Source of the DNA: [Enterobacter] lignolyticus SCF1 | GTDB taxonomy: Bacteria; Pseudomonadota; Gammaproteobacteria; Enterobacterales; Enterobacteriaceae | Direction of reading: 5' to 3' | Assembly: GCF_000164865.1 (NCBI RefSeq) | Contig: NC_014618.1 | Span: 1,674,001-1,738,000, forward strand | Length of the DNA: 64,000 nt | In this document: positions 27,353 to 35,228 of the stretch, piece after piece | Numbering within the stretch: the stretch's first letter is position 1 | Layout: every line of letters starts with the position of its first letter | The notes under the pieces: model-generated | What the model was told of the DNA's origin: nothing | Database searches by the model: none | Seen by the model: the letters and a program-made list of their open reading frames with translations, nothing else | Position numbers and translations under genes: made by a program

Positions 27353-28060
27353 ATGAAAGGATTGACTCTTGCCCTGGTCGGGATGCTGATGTGCGCGAGC
27401 GCGCAGGCGGGCGTCGTGATGACCGGCAGCCGCGTGATTTACCCCGCCGACGGCCGTGAGGTGAGCGTTCAGCTCACCAATCATGATGATTTTCCCGGCG
27501 TGGTGCAGGTGTGGGTGGATGATGGCGATCCGCAGTCCACGCCGCAAACGGCGAAAGCGCCTTTCGTCACTACGCCGCCGGTGTTTCGGCTGGCGGCGAA
27601 AACGGGGCAAACCGTACGCCTGCGCTATGTGGGCGGGCCCGCCCCGCAGGACAGAGAATCGCTGTGGTGGCTCAATTTTATTCATATTCCGCCGGTGCAG
27701 GCCGGGCAGCAGGATAACCAGCTGCTGGTGATGGTGCGCAGCCGGGTGAAGGTGCTCTATCGTCCGCGCGGGCTGACGGGCTCTCCGCTGGAGATGGCGA
27801 ACACCAGCCGCGTCTGGCTGCGTGACGGCAGGCTCTTTTTACGTAACAACAGCGGCTATTACCTGGCGCTCTCGGCGCTTGAGGTGTCGGGCAACGGCAC
27901 GCAGCGGGTGCAGAGCGAAACCGTCGCGCCGTGGGCCACGGTTTCATGGCCGGCGCGGGTGACGACAATTTCACAGGCGACGCTGCGCTGGATTAACGAT
28001 CAGGGCGCAACGCTTAGCCACCGGGTTGCAGTAGGGTATCAGGATGACGTCCGCCGCTAG
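27353..28060 (+). CDS. Periplasmic fimbrial chaperone 1 (PapD family)
   Basis: 235 residues with a signal peptide ending in ASAQA. Two Ig-like domains. The donor strand carries the usual hydrophobic alternation, the subunit-anchoring Arg lies in TGSRVIYPADG and the Lys in RSRVKVLYRP. The PapD signature DDGDPQST...APFVTTPPVFRL and the DRESLWWLNFIHIPP motif are present. It stabilises pilins in the periplasm and delivers them to the usher. The start is not certain: GTG at 27350 and ATG at 27353 are both possible; no good ribosome site is seen. Overlaps the usher gene by 17 bases. Confidence 0.9.
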   Translation: MKGLTLALVGMLMCASAQAGVVMTGSRVIYPADGREVSVQLTNHDDFPGVVQVWVDDGDPQSTPQTAKAPFVTTPPVFRLAAKTGQTVRLRYVGGPAPQDRESLWWLNFIHIPPVQAGQQDNQLLVMVRSRVKVLYRPRGLTGSPLEMANTSRVWLRDGRLFLRNNSGYYLALSALEVSGNGTQRVQSETVAPWATVSWPARVTTISQATLRWINDQGATLSHRVAVGYQDDVRR

Positions 28061-30524
28061 GGGTTGCTGGGGCTGGCTGCTGTTGTCCGCAGGCACGATC
28101 GCAGCGACAGAATATACCTTTGATGCGTCGCTGTTCCTGGGCAGCGGCTACGAAAACAGCCTGGCGCGGTTTAATCAGCAGAACGCCATTGCCGAAGGGC
28201 GCTACAGCGTGGACGTCTGGCTGAACGGCCAGTTTGTCGAGCGGCGGGACGTGCTGTTTCGCAAGGACAGCGCCGGCGATGTCGCGCCCTGCTTACCGGC
28301 TGACTTCTGGCAGGCGCAGGGGCTGACGTCGGCGGACGAGCAGGGCGAGGCGTGCCTGACGCCCCGGGAGCGGGTGAGCGGCGGCGACTGGCAGTTTGAC
28401 CAGGGGGCGCTGCGTTTGCAGCTCAGCGTCCCGCAGGCGGCGCTTAAGCGCACGCCTGTCGACTATGTGCCGCCCGCGCAGTGGCAGAGCGGCGAAAACG
28501 TCGTGTTCAGTAATTACAACCTGAACGTTTATCACAACAAAAATGCCGGGCGCGAGAGCGATTACGGCTGGCTGGGGCTGAACAGCGGCATCAACCTTGG
28601 AACATGGCAATTTCGCCAGCAATCCTCGGCAAACTGGCGGCGGGAAAACGGCAGAGAGTCGCAGCAGTGGGATGCGCTACAGACCTGGCTGCAGCGGCCC
28701 ATTGCCGGTCTGGGAAGCCTGCTGACCGTTGGCGAAAGCTATACGCCGGGAAATCTTCTGGGCAGCATGGCGTTCACGGGCGTCAAGCTGGAAACCGATC
28801 AGCGGATGTGGCCGCAGTCGCGGCGCGGCTATGCCCCGGAAATCCGCGGTACCGCGTCAACGCCATCGCGCGTAGTGGTCACGCAGAATGGCCGTACGCT
28901 GTACGAAACCAGCGTGCCCCAGGGGCCGTTCATCCTCGATGATTTGCCCAATACGGCCTGGGACGGCGATTTACAGGTCGAGATAACCGGCGCGGATGGT
29001 AAAAAAAGCGGCTATACCGTGCCCTACGCCAGCGTACCGTTCTCCCTGCGCCCCGGCGTCTGGCGCTATGGCGCGGTGGTGGGGAAAACGCGCGATTACC
29101 ACGCTTCCGACAGCCTGTTTGCCGATTTTACGCTGGAGCGCGGCGTCGCCAATATTCTGACGGCCAATGGCGCGGTGCGGATCGGCGACGGTTATCAGGC
29201 GCTGCTGATTGGCGGCGTTCTGGCGACGCGTCTGGGGGCCTTTGGCGCGGATGTGACCGGGTCGCACGCCCGCACCGGCGTCGACGACCTGCGCGGCTGG
29301 CGGATGCAGAGCAACTGGAGCCGCACCTTTACCGGCACCGGCACGCACGTAGCGCTGGCGGGATACCGCTATTCGACGCAGGGCTACCGCGACTACGGCG
29401 ATGTGCTGGGCGAGCGCGGAGCGGCGCAAAAAGGGCGCGCCTGGCGTTCAGATACGCTGCGCCAGCGCAACCAGTTTACGGCGACGGTAAACCAGACGCT
29501 GGGCGGTCTCGGCAACCTGTGGCTCTCCGGATCGATGATGGATTACTACGGCAACCGGGGAAGCAGCTCCCAGCTGCAGGCCGGTTACAACACCACCGTG
29601 GGACGCGTGACGCTGGGGCTGGCCCTCAGCCGCCAGGATACCTGGTGGCGCAACGGCCTCGCCGTCTCCCGGCGTCAGCAGGAGGATGTGGCGACGCTGA
29701 CGATCTCGCTGCCGCTGGCCGTCGCCGATCGCGAACATACGCTGTCGCTCTCAGGTAGCCGCTCACGACAGGCCGGAAGCAGTGCGCAGATGGCGCTGTC
29801 CGGGTCGCTGGATGCAGAGGAAACGCTGAACTATGCCGTCTCCACCGGCTGGCAGCAGGGAAGCGGCGGCGCGCAGAGCCGACAGGACTGGAGCGGTACG
29901 CTGCAAAAAAACACCGCCTTCGGCACGCTCAACGGCAGCGTCTCGCAGGCGCCGCAGTACCAGCAGTGGGCGGGCGGCGTGCGCGGCGCGGTGGTGGTGC
30001 ATTCCCACGGCGTGGTGGCCGGGCCGTGGGTCGGCGATACTTTTGCGCTGGTGGAGGCCCCCGGCGCCAGCGGCGCGCGGGTCGGCGGCGGGCAGGGGGC
30101 GCGGGTGAATGACCAGGGCTACGCGCTGGTGCCGTCGCTGACGCCCTACCGTTATAACACCGTCACCCTGGACGGCCAGGAAATGACAAGCCAGGTGGAA
30201 CTGCAGGAAAGCCAGCGCCGCGTGGCGCCGCTGGCGGGGGCCGCCGTAAAGCTGCGGTTCTCCACGCTGTCGGGGTTTCCACTGCTGATTTCGGTCCGCG
30301 ACGCCGCGCCTTTTCCGCCCGGTCTGGCGGTGCGGGATGAGCATGGGAACGTCGTGGGGATGTCGGCGCAGGGCAACCAGCTGTATGCCCGGGTCGGTAC
30401 GGAAAAAGGGCGGCTTACGCTTGAGGGCAGCCGCTGCGTGCTGCCGTGGACGTTGAACGACGCGCAGCGCGAACAGCCGTTGATTGCATTAACGCTGGCG
30501 TGCCAGCCGCAAGGATTGGAATGA
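28044..30524 (+). CDS. Outer-membrane fimbrial usher (PapC/FimD family)
   Basis: 826 residues with an N-terminal signal region and the four usher parts in order: N-terminal chaperone-binding domain (YTFDASLFLGSG..., RYSVDVWLNGQFV), 24-strand beta-barrel with a plug domain (RGTASTPSRVVVTQNGRTLYETSVPQGPFILDDL is the typical plug entry), and two C-terminal domains ending in GSRCVLPWTLN. Two cysteines near the end form the usual disulfide. It forms the secretion pore for the fimbria. It overlaps the chaperone gene by 17 bases and the adhesin gene by 4 (ATGA). Confidence 0.93.
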   Translation: MTSAARGCWGWLLLSAGTIAATEYTFDASLFLGSGYENSLARFNQQNAIAEGRYSVDVWLNGQFVERRDVLFRKDSAGDVAPCLPADFWQAQGLTSADEQGEACLTPRERVSGGDWQFDQGALRLQLSVPQAALKRTPVDYVPPAQWQSGENVVFSNYNLNVYHNKNAGRESDYGWLGLNSGINLGTWQFRQQSSANWRRENGRESQQWDALQTWLQRPIAGLGSLLTVGESYTPGNLLGSMAFTGVKLETDQRMWPQSRRGYAPEIRGTASTPSRVVVTQNGRTLYETSVPQGPFILDDLPNTAWDGDLQVEITGADGKKSGYTVPYASVPFSLRPGVWRYGAVVGKTRDYHASDSLFADFTLERGVANILTANGAVRIGDGYQALLIGGVLATRLGAFGADVTGSHARTGVDDLRGWRMQSNWSRTFTGTGTHVALAGYRYSTQGYRDYGDVLGERGAAQKGRAWRSDTLRQRNQFTATVNQTLGGLGNLWLSGSMMDYYGNRGSSSQLQAGYNTTVGRVTLGLALSRQDTWWRNGLAVSRRQQEDVATLTISLPLAVADREHTLSLSGSRSRQAGSSAQMALSGSLDAEETLNYAVSTGWQQGSGGAQSRQDWSGTLQKNTAFGTLNGSVSQAPQYQQWAGGVRGAVVVHSHGVVAGPWVGDTFALVEAPGASGARVGGGQGARVNDQGYALVPSLTPYRYNTVTLDGQEMTSQVELQESQRRVAPLAGAAVKLRFSTLSGFPLLISVRDAAPFPPGLAVRDEHGNVVGMSAQGNQLYARVGTEKGRLTLEGSRCVLPWTLNDAQREQPLIALTLACQPQGLE

Positions 30525-31864
30525 AAACACTATTATTGCTGCTGACGGCCGTTCCGCTGTGGGGACAGGCGGCCTGCGAATACATTATTTATCCCTATAA
30601 AGCGGGATCGAACAGCGCGGCTGGCAGCCACCGGCTGAGCGCGGCGACCGACGGTATCGCCAATGACTGGCGCAGCGGCGGGGGAAACGATGCCTGGAAC
30701 GGCCTGCTGCCGGGGTTGAGTAAATCCATTGATATCAGCAGCAACGGCAGTTTTCAGCCCGCCGGGACACTGCTGACCGCCAGCGGCGGGATCCCGTTTA
30801 CCACTTACGCGCATAAAAACGGCGGTTACGATCCCGAGCAGGTCTTTTTCCGCTGCACGCCGGACACCGCCGGACAGCTGTTTGAGGCGTGGTCTACGAA
30901 CGGCGATGACGCCTATGCGGGGTGGTATGAGGCCAGCGATGTGCCGGGCGCCTATTTAACGCTGATGAAAAACGTGGCGCTGCGGCTGACGCACGACGCC
31001 AGCGGCAGCACCTTTACCGACAGCTGGCAGCAGCGTCCGCTGGAGAATCTGGATACCGATACGGATGGAAATTTCCTGATTAAAGCCAAAAACTTTTCCA
31101 CCATCAGCGTGGAGCTGATTAAAACGCTGGACGTGCGCTATTTCGCCAATCAGGCGCAGTCGGCAACCTACAACAGCTATGTTAACCCCAACGCCTATCT
31201 GGTGTTTCGCGGGCCGGGCACTGCTTCCTGGGATATTCGGGTCGGCCAGCCGCACCGGGGCGGCAACTGGGCCGGGTGGGCAAACGATTGGCCGTCGGTG
31301 ATAAGCCTTTACGGCAACGGTATCACCGTAAAGCGCGCGGCGATGTGCCAGGTCACGGATTTTACGCCGGTAGTACGCCTGCCGCCGATTTCGGCGGCGC
31401 AGCTTCGGCGCAAGGAGTATTCCTCTGCGCCGTTTCAGATAGCGTTTTCTTGCGAATCCACGGTTATCTCCGGGGTGGCGACCGGGAAAAGCAACGTGGC
31501 GCTGGGGTTTTTAGCGCCGGAAAGCAGCGTCGCCAGCGCGCAGCAGTTTGGCCTGACGAGCGGCAGCGCCATCAGCTGGCTGCTGGATAGCGCCTACGGC
31601 GCGCCCGGCCACGCCCGAGGCGTCGGCGTACAGGTTTATCGCGGGCAAACGGCCATCGGTTTTCTGACCTCCTCGGCGGCGGGTACCGGCGCCAGCGGCG
31701 GCTGGATGCCGGTGTTGGGGAACAATACCCAGCAAAACGGTAGCCAGAATGGCGTAAATTACTACAGCGAGAGCTTTGAAGCGCGCCTGGCGAGCTTCGG
31801 CGCCGACGACGTCACTGCGGGGAGTTATTCATCATATGCGCAAGTATTGCTGCGTATTCAGTAG
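30521..31864 (+). CDS. Two-domain fimbrial tip adhesin
   Basis: 447 residues with a signal peptide (MKTLLLLLTAVPLWGQA, then ACEY). Long N-terminal part without known relatives in this window, rich in aromatic and Gly residues (WRSGGGNDAWNGLLPG; WSTNGDDAYAGWYE), likely the receptor-binding domain. The C-terminal third looks like a pilin domain, with MCQVTDFTPVVRLPPIS and a second Cys at about residue 313, ending in the pilin-like strand SSYAQVLLRIQ. Size and position at the operon's end fit a tip adhesin such as YehA-type proteins. Starts on the usher stop (ATGA). Confidence 0.82.
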   Translation: MKTLLLLLTAVPLWGQAACEYIIYPYKAGSNSAAGSHRLSAATDGIANDWRSGGGNDAWNGLLPGLSKSIDISSNGSFQPAGTLLTASGGIPFTTYAHKNGGYDPEQVFFRCTPDTAGQLFEAWSTNGDDAYAGWYEASDVPGAYLTLMKNVALRLTHDASGSTFTDSWQQRPLENLDTDTDGNFLIKAKNFSTISVELIKTLDVRYFANQAQSATYNSYVNPNAYLVFRGPGTASWDIRVGQPHRGGNWAGWANDWPSVISLYGNGITVKRAAMCQVTDFTPVVRLPPISAAQLRRKEYSSAPFQIAFSCESTVISGVATGKSNVALGFLAPESSVASAQQFGLTSGSAISWLLDSAYGAPGHARGVGVQVYRGQTAIGFLTSSAAGTGASGGWMPVLGNNTQQNGSQNGVNYYSESFEARLASFGADDVTAGSYSSYAQVLLRIQ

Positions 31865-32528
31865 CCTGTGGTGGCTGGCGTTTAGCCTGCACGCGGCGGT
31901 TAACGTTAACGTCACCCGGGTGGTGTTTAATCACGGCGAGTATCAGCGCACTATCTCGCTGGTAAATGACGGCGAGTACCCGGTGGTGGTACAAAGCTGG
32001 GTGGATGACGGCGCTCCGGACAAGGGGCCTTCGCAGGCCCAGGCGCCGTTCGTGGTGATCCCGCCGGTACTCAAAATGCTGCCGGGCGAGCGGCGCGAAC
32101 TGCGCATGCTGACCTCCGGGCGCGGCCTGCCAACCGACCGGGAATCGCTGTACTGGCTCAACATCTACCAGATACCGCCGGGTGTAAAAAACGAACAAAT
32201 CGGTGAAAAAGTGCGTCTGGCCCTTAGAAATCAACTTAAAGTGCTATGGAGGCCAGTAAACATAGGGGTGCTGACTGAAAAATCCATCAATCTTCTGAGT
32301 TTTAGCTATCGTAATGGTGGAATTTACGCCAGCAATCAAGGTTCGTGGAGTATATCACTGTCAGAGGTTCATTTTGGCAATTATTCCATAACTGGAATAG
32401 TGATCCCTCCGTATTCTGCGCGGCAGATTTTTAATACCTCCCCTCCATCTGTGGGGAATAATAAGATAAACTTTGTGGTGATTAATGATGAAGGAAATCA
32501 TTGGGGATTTACTACTGAAGTAAATTAA
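31836..32528 (+). CDS. Periplasmic fimbrial chaperone 2 (PapD family)
   Basis: 230 residues, paralogous to the first chaperone: NVTRVVFNHGEYQRTISLVN, WVDDGAPDKGPSQAQAPFVVIPPVLKM, DRESLYWLNIYQIPP and RNQLKVLWRP carry the same landmarks, including the anchoring Arg and Lys. Signal peptide MRKYCCVFSSLWWLAFSLHA. GGGGAG precedes the ATG, which lies 29 bases inside the end of the adhesin gene. The base composition falls sharply at about 32215: the first half is GC-rich like its neighbours, the second half AT-rich. This looks like a mosaic gene. A second chaperone may serve only the adhesin. Confidence 0.88.
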   Translation: MRKYCCVFSSLWWLAFSLHAAVNVNVTRVVFNHGEYQRTISLVNDGEYPVVVQSWVDDGAPDKGPSQAQAPFVVIPPVLKMLPGERRELRMLTSGRGLPTDRESLYWLNIYQIPPGVKNEQIGEKVRLALRNQLKVLWRPVNIGVLTEKSINLLSFSYRNGGIYASNQGSWSISLSEVHFGNYSITGIVIPPYSARQIFNTSPPSVGNNKINFVVINDEGNHWGFTTEVN

Positions 32529-32580
32529 CAATTGTTGAATGAACTTCAGCTGAATTTACATAAATCCAAATTCAAGGACT

Positions 32581-33351
32581 ATGATGGCAAAAATATTTTT
32601 GCTGGAGGGTATTGTTGCTTTCTGGCATGAGAGAAACGTATTGTACGTAATCTCTGATGAAACAAAACGCTTATCCCTAAGTAATCCGGCAAGTCGTTGT
32701 TTATTATTGCTACTACAACATCATGGCCAGGTTATCGAGCGGGATTATTTCTTCCAGCAGGTCTGGACGAATAATGGCGCGCAGGTAACGAATAATACCT
32801 TTTACCAAAACATTTCTCTGCTGCGACGGGCATTTAAAGAGCTCGGGTTGAACGAGGATCTGATCGTTACTGTGCCGCGCGTCGGCATCCGTCTTGAGGC
32901 GTCGCTACAGGTGCAGGAGCTGGATGTTGAGCCCGTGGCAACTGAGGTTGACGCGAAGCCTGAGCGTGAGAGAACGATGCCGCTGCCTGCGCCTTCCCGC
33001 GGCATGACGACGGTCTGGTGGGTGCTGACGGCGATGCTGAGCTGTCTTTTCGCCTCGGTGGTAACCTGGCGGCTGGAGTTCGATACGCGGCTTACCCGCT
33101 ATGTGCCGCTGGCGGATGCTCACGGCTGTCATTGGTTTGCGAATCAGGATGTTATTCATTTTAATAAACACCAGCAGTTTATTAAAGAAAATGCACTGGA
33201 ATGTGAAAATTACCCATGGGTATATTTAACAGTGTACCCTAATTTCCCTCGGATATCGGCACTGACCTGTCGCGAGCAATACACCCGTTGGGGAAATAAT
33301 GAATGTGTAACCCATTATTATATTCGGGGGCCACGTGATGCGGCAATATAA
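32581..33351 (+). CDS. Membrane-bound winged-helix regulator (ToxR/CadC/MarT type)
   Basis: 256 residues. An N-terminal OmpR-type winged helix (about 1-105) reads ERDYFFQQVWTNNGAQVTNNTFYQNISLLRRAFKELG...VTVPRVGIRLEA, followed by an acidic linker, one membrane helix (VWWVLTAMLSCLFASVVTW, about 145-165) and a periplasmic domain with several cysteines (HGCHWF, LECENYP, LTCREQY, NECVTHY). This is the layout of ToxR/CadC one-component membrane regulators. It follows the fimbrial operon and is coupled by 14 bases to a FidL-like gene, as MarT and FidL are in Salmonella. Probably controls the fimbrial operon (inference). AAGGA precedes the ATG. Confidence 0.82.
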   Translation: MMAKIFLLEGIVAFWHERNVLYVISDETKRLSLSNPASRCLLLLLQHHGQVIERDYFFQQVWTNNGAQVTNNTFYQNISLLRRAFKELGLNEDLIVTVPRVGIRLEASLQVQELDVEPVATEVDAKPERERTMPLPAPSRGMTTVWWVLTAMLSCLFASVVTWRLEFDTRLTRYVPLADAHGCHWFANQDVIHFNKHQQFIKENALECENYPWVYLTVYPNFPRISALTCREQYTRWGNNECVTHYYIRGPRDAAI

Positions 33352-33808
33352 TATTAAATGGTTAATTTTTATTTGTTTTTTGGTAGTGTTGTCGGTGCTC
33401 GCCACCTGGTTATTACAAAACTGGCAACGTTCCCATTTTGATTGTACCGGTGATTTACTGGTGCAATATCCGGACAGCAACAGCAATATTTCTATCCGTT
33501 ATTCCTTTGACGGTTCGCGGGGTGTGGCGCTGCTGCGGGGAGAAATTACCACCGCCGACGGGCGAACTGAAGCAGTTAACCAAAACGTCTGGTTTACCTT
33601 CACGCGCAAGGGAAACGACTATTTTTTGCATTCACAGACGGCGGTATCAAGCACCGGCGAGAAAACCGTCTCGCCGCTGCTGCTGGATACGCTACCGGAT
33701 TTCTATCTGCGGGCGAACACGCCGTTTTACCTGAGCATCGTCCGTCTCAACAGCGACACCTGGCAGTTTTACACCAGCCGCTCGCCCTCGATATTCTGCC
33801 GTCGTTAA
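33338..33808 (+). CDS. FidL-like membrane protein
   Basis: 156 residues with a basic N-terminus, one membrane helix (WLIFICFLVVLSVLATWLL, about 8-27) and a periplasmic part containing FDCTGDLLVQYP and ending RSPSIFCRR. The pattern matches FidL-like proteins, which accompany ToxR-like regulators in the way that ToxS accompanies ToxR. It probably stabilises or modulates the regulator encoded just upstream, whose gene it overlaps by 14 bases. GGGGG lies 7 bases before the ATG; an in-frame GTG 3 bases earlier is possible. Confidence 0.78.
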   Translation: MRQYNIKWLIFICFLVVLSVLATWLLQNWQRSHFDCTGDLLVQYPDSNSNISIRYSFDGSRGVALLRGEITTADGRTEAVNQNVWFTFTRKGNDYFLHSQTAVSSTGEKTVSPLLLDTLPDFYLRANTPFYLSIVRLNSDTWQFYTSRSPSIFCRR

Positions 33809-33934
33809 TCAGCGCCTGCGGGTGGGCTATGGCTGGTCGATGAGAGGAAAGTCAGAGGTGAGTGACTGCACAACTTGACTTCATCCTGCCGATGGCAATA
33901 ATGACTTCATAAGGCGACTTCGAGAGGCAAGGGA

Positions 33935-34210
33935 ATGAAAGAGCGCGTTTCATTACTACGGAAGAAACAAAAAAGTACGCTGGAACAAATATTTAAATCA
34001 CCCGCTCAATCTGGCATTAAGTGGGCTGATATAGAATCCATGATCAAGGCCTTAGGCGGTGAGGTGAAAGAGGGTCGAGGTTCACGCTGCAAATTTCTGC
34101 TGAACGGTAGTATTGCCAGTTTCCATCGACCTCATACATCACCGGATACCGATAAAGGCGCAGTAGCCAACCTGCGTGACTGGCTGGAGAGTACAGGAGT
34201 AAAGCCATGA
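33935..34210 (+). CDS. hicA: HicA-type toxin (long variant)
   Basis: 91 residues. The core KWADIESMIKALGGEVKEGRGSRCKFLLNGSIASFHRPH and the tail TDKGAVANLRDWLESTGVKP match the longer HicA variants, in which the usual GSH motif reads GSR and His residues occur in the FHRPHTSPD segment. HicA toxins fold like a dsRNA-binding domain and cleave mRNA. Overlaps hicB by 4 bases (ATGA), the usual arrangement. Sits at the left edge of the low-GC island, about 130 bases after the FidL-like gene. AAGGGA is right before the ATG. Confidence 0.85.
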   Translation: MKERVSLLRKKQKSTLEQIFKSPAQSGIKWADIESMIKALGGEVKEGRGSRCKFLLNGSIASFHRPHTSPDTDKGAVANLRDWLESTGVKP

Positions 34211-34566
34211 GCAAGGCATCAACGCCAAACACGATTGAGATAGCGGGGCAGCCTGCAGTGATTAGCTATGTTCCAGAACTTGGCGCTTTTCGCGGTAAGT
34301 TCCTCGGCCTGACGGGATATTGCGACTTCGTCTCCGACAGTATCCAGGGTCTGAAAAAAGAAGGTGAGATCTCACTGCGCGAGTACCTTGATGATTGTAA
34401 AGCAGCAGGTATTGAGGCCTACACGCATCAGGAGAAAATTAAAACCTTCACGCTACGTTATCCAGAATCATTTGGAGAGCGTTTAACCCAGGCCGCCGCG
34501 GAGCACGAAACGTCGGTAAATGCTTATATCATTGAAACGCTCAATGAACGTATGAAACATGCGTGA
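34207..34566 (+). CDS. hicB: HicB-type antitoxin
   Basis: 119 residues. The N-terminal partial RNase H-like domain reads AVISYVPELGAFRGKFLGLTGYCDFVSDSIQGLKKEGEISLREYLDDCKAAGIE, and the C-terminus has a ribbon-helix-helix DNA-binding part (FTLRYPESFGERLTQAAAEHETSVNAYIIETLNERM). This is the usual HicB form that neutralises HicA and represses the hicAB promoter. Translationally coupled to hicA. Confidence 0.88.
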   Translation: MSKASTPNTIEIAGQPAVISYVPELGAFRGKFLGLTGYCDFVSDSIQGLKKEGEISLREYLDDCKAAGIEAYTHQEKIKTFTLRYPESFGERLTQAAAEHETSVNAYIIETLNERMKHA

Positions 34567-34809
34567 AGATCGATGGAGGCAATATGTCCAGCCTCTGAAA
34601 GATACGGCAGCAGCCGTGACCGCATAGGCGTCTACATGGCGTATCCCTCAGTTTAAACCGATTGGTCTCCCGACTATGTGGCTTACCGAGAACTGCGCAA
34701 ATTGCCGCGCGAGGTGAGTATTGCCAACGAGTTTGACGACAGGGTCGAGGCCGCGCGAGCTGCTGCAGATGAGGGGGGAATTTGATCTGTATATCATCGC
34801 TCAGGGCGA

Positions 34810-34980
34810 ATGACTAAAGCGGAGCGGACCCAGATCCCTCGCATCCGCTTCGAGTTGGCACTGCAAGGTATCACACCGCAATGGTGGGAACTTCAGGTTC
34901 TGGCACGAGGTACGACTATGACATTTGAGGGGAGGAAGTTCTCATATCTCATTAATGATGAGTGGTTTGGGTTCAATTGA
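34810..34980 (+). other. Possible small gene or gene remnant, 56 residues
   Basis: Within a 660-base stretch that holds no long gene. The frame reads MTKAERTQIPRIRFELALQG to NDEWFGFN before TGA. The preceding bases 34660-34795 contain a second coding-like frame (PDYVAYRELRKLPREVSIAN...) broken by stops, which suggests a decayed gene. No ribosome site is convincing. I do not recognise either piece. Codon use is mixed. It may be phage-derived. Confidence 0.3.
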
Positions 34981-35124
34981 GGTTTTGATCTTTTGCAGTA
35001 GCTGCCGTAGAATACCTACGTTACCGCTTGGGATATCAATCCTGCATTACTCTTAGTATTTGCTTTATACAAAGGGTGTAAAGGCTGCTATTGGCAACAA
35101 TAGTGCTGGCATGGAGATGATCTC

Positions 35125-35220
35125 ATGTTAAAACTAGTGAATGTGCGTCAGTACAATCGCTATCGTTTTGGGCGTTGGGAGACGGTGTGTAAACACCGCC
35201 GTTCATACCCAACACGATGA
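35125..35220 (+). CDS. Possible 31-residue basic peptide
   Basis: ATG at 35125 with GGAGATG in front; reads MLKLVNVRQYNRYRFGRWE and ends YPTR at TGA 35218-35220. The peptide is strongly basic and has no hydrophobic segment. It ends 8 bases before the convergent end of the ATPase gene. I do not recognise it; it could be a short phage gene or the end of one. Confidence 0.35.
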   Translation: MLKLVNVRQYNRYRFGRWETVCKHRRSYPTR

Positions 35221-35228
35221 TGTGCGAC

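Noticed and set aside
33809..34600. Search for a left-hand copy of the P2 att core
   Set aside because: No match to AAAAAATAAGCC or TAAGGGAGATT was found, so the left border of the relic stays open.
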